Below are positions 6,604 to 7,019 of a DNA stretch of 7,019 nucleotides, piece by piece (the first letter of the stretch is position 1; every line of letters begins with the position of its first letter). This stretch comes from an uncultured Actinomycetes bacterium (GTDB lineage: Bacteria; Actinomycetota; Actinomycetes; S36-B12; UBA5976), in contig CAJBBC010000006.1 in assembly GCA_903951185.1 (NCBI GenBank), forward strand, positions 1-7,019, given 5' to 3'. The translations under genes and the position numbers were made by a program. The notes under the pieces were generated by a model that was not told the DNA's origin, searched no databases, and saw only the letters and a program-made list of their open reading frames with translations.

Positions 6604-7019
6604 TTGAATCCATTGACTGGGCGAGCAAGTTCTGACCGATATGCTGGTCAGGTGAACATCCGCGCGCAAATAGACCGATTCAGTCATGAAATAAGTAAGT
6701 TCGGCGTAGTCGGATTATTCGCTTACATAATTGATTTATCTGTTTTTAATTTTCTACGCTTTGCCGATGGTGACGGCTTACTAAATGACAAGCCACTTAC
6801 CGCAAAAGTTATTAGCGTCATTTGCGCAACCACATTTGCATACTTTGGAAACCGGCACTGGACATTTAACAAAAGGGCACGCTCGTCATTTAGGCGGGAA
6901 TATATATTATTCTTCTCGCTAAATTTTGTTGGAATGTTAATTGCACTAACTTGTCTATGGATAAGTCACTACGTCTTGGGATATGAAAGTGCACTTGCTG
7001 ACAACATAAGCGCTAACGG
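6604..7019 (+). CDS. GtrA-family small membrane protein (3' end outside window)
   Basis: 138 codons are present before the window ends. GtrA proteins are small four-helix membrane proteins tied to movement or handling of polyprenyl-phosphate-linked sugars; the M. tuberculosis member Rv3789 is linked to arabinan synthesis. Visible here are helix 1 (about 33-53, KFGVVGLFAYIIDLSVFNFL), helix 2 (67-82) ending in the family motif NRHWTF (83-88), a basic loop (KRARSSFRR) and helix 3 (about 100-121). The segment ESALADNISA, which normally enters helix 4, is cut by the edge. The start is TTG 6604, chosen for its AAGGG site; GTG 6652 would remove 16 residues (MNPLTGRASSDRYAGQ) that lack family features. 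The gene is divergent from mtrA, with only 61 bases between the chosen starts. The substrate cannot be told from the sequence. Confidence 0.88.
   Translation, partial: MNPLTGRASSDRYAGQVNIRAQIDRFSHEISKFGVVGLFAYIIDLSVFNFLRFADGDGLLNDKPLTAKVISVICATTFAYFGNRHWTFNKRARSSFRREYILFFSLNFVGMLIALTCLWISHYVLGYESALADNISAN

Overview
The window looks like the chromosome of a low-GC, streamlined actinobacterium, most likely of the freshwater Nanopelagicales (acI, Planktophila-like) type. The gene order mtrA-mtrB-lpqB-comF is an actinobacterial signature: in Mycobacterium tuberculosis the same block runs mtrA, mtrB, lpqB, (one gene), comF-like, raiA/hpf-like, secA1. The prenyl transferase at the left also has the actinobacterial TLWLLSTDNL signature. 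However, the DNA is AT-rich, intergenic gaps are tiny, and nearly all starts are GTG or TTG. The taxon is inferred from gene order and composition, not from a database search.

Layout. Positions 1-159 are a leader with a strong small hairpin and no recognisable gene. A two-gene unit on the + strand follows: a cis-prenyl diphosphate synthase (160-936) and, one base later, a PaiB-family FMN-binding protein (938-1594). Positions 1595-1873 hold no protein gene. They carry a GC-rich element with a 14-bp closing helix around several hairpins, whose G:U pairs only make sense on the - strand. I interpret this as a structured non-coding RNA of about 270 nt, starting about 10 nt after the comF stop codon. 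The - strand then carries, in transcription order from right to left, mtrA (6542-5865), mtrB (5861-4308), lpqB (4311-2560) and comF (2488-1874). A divergent gene for a GtrA-family membrane protein starts near 6604 on the + strand and runs off the right edge.

How it fits together. MtrB senses envelope state and phosphorylates MtrA. LpqB is the lipoprotein partner of MtrB at the outer face of the membrane. The three genes overlap or nearly touch and are surely co-transcribed. The short-chain Z-prenyl synthase supplies precursor for the polyprenyl phosphate carrier, and GtrA proteins are linked to polyprenyl-linked sugars, so several genes here concern the cell envelope.

The most interesting item is the RNA after comF. 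In Actinobacteria, comF is normally followed by raiA, and a large structured RNA of unknown mechanism (the raiA motif) is known from this neighbourhood. Here raiA is absent: the RNA faces a convergent unrelated gene. If it is a raiA-motif RNA, it must act on its own rather than as a leader of raiA.
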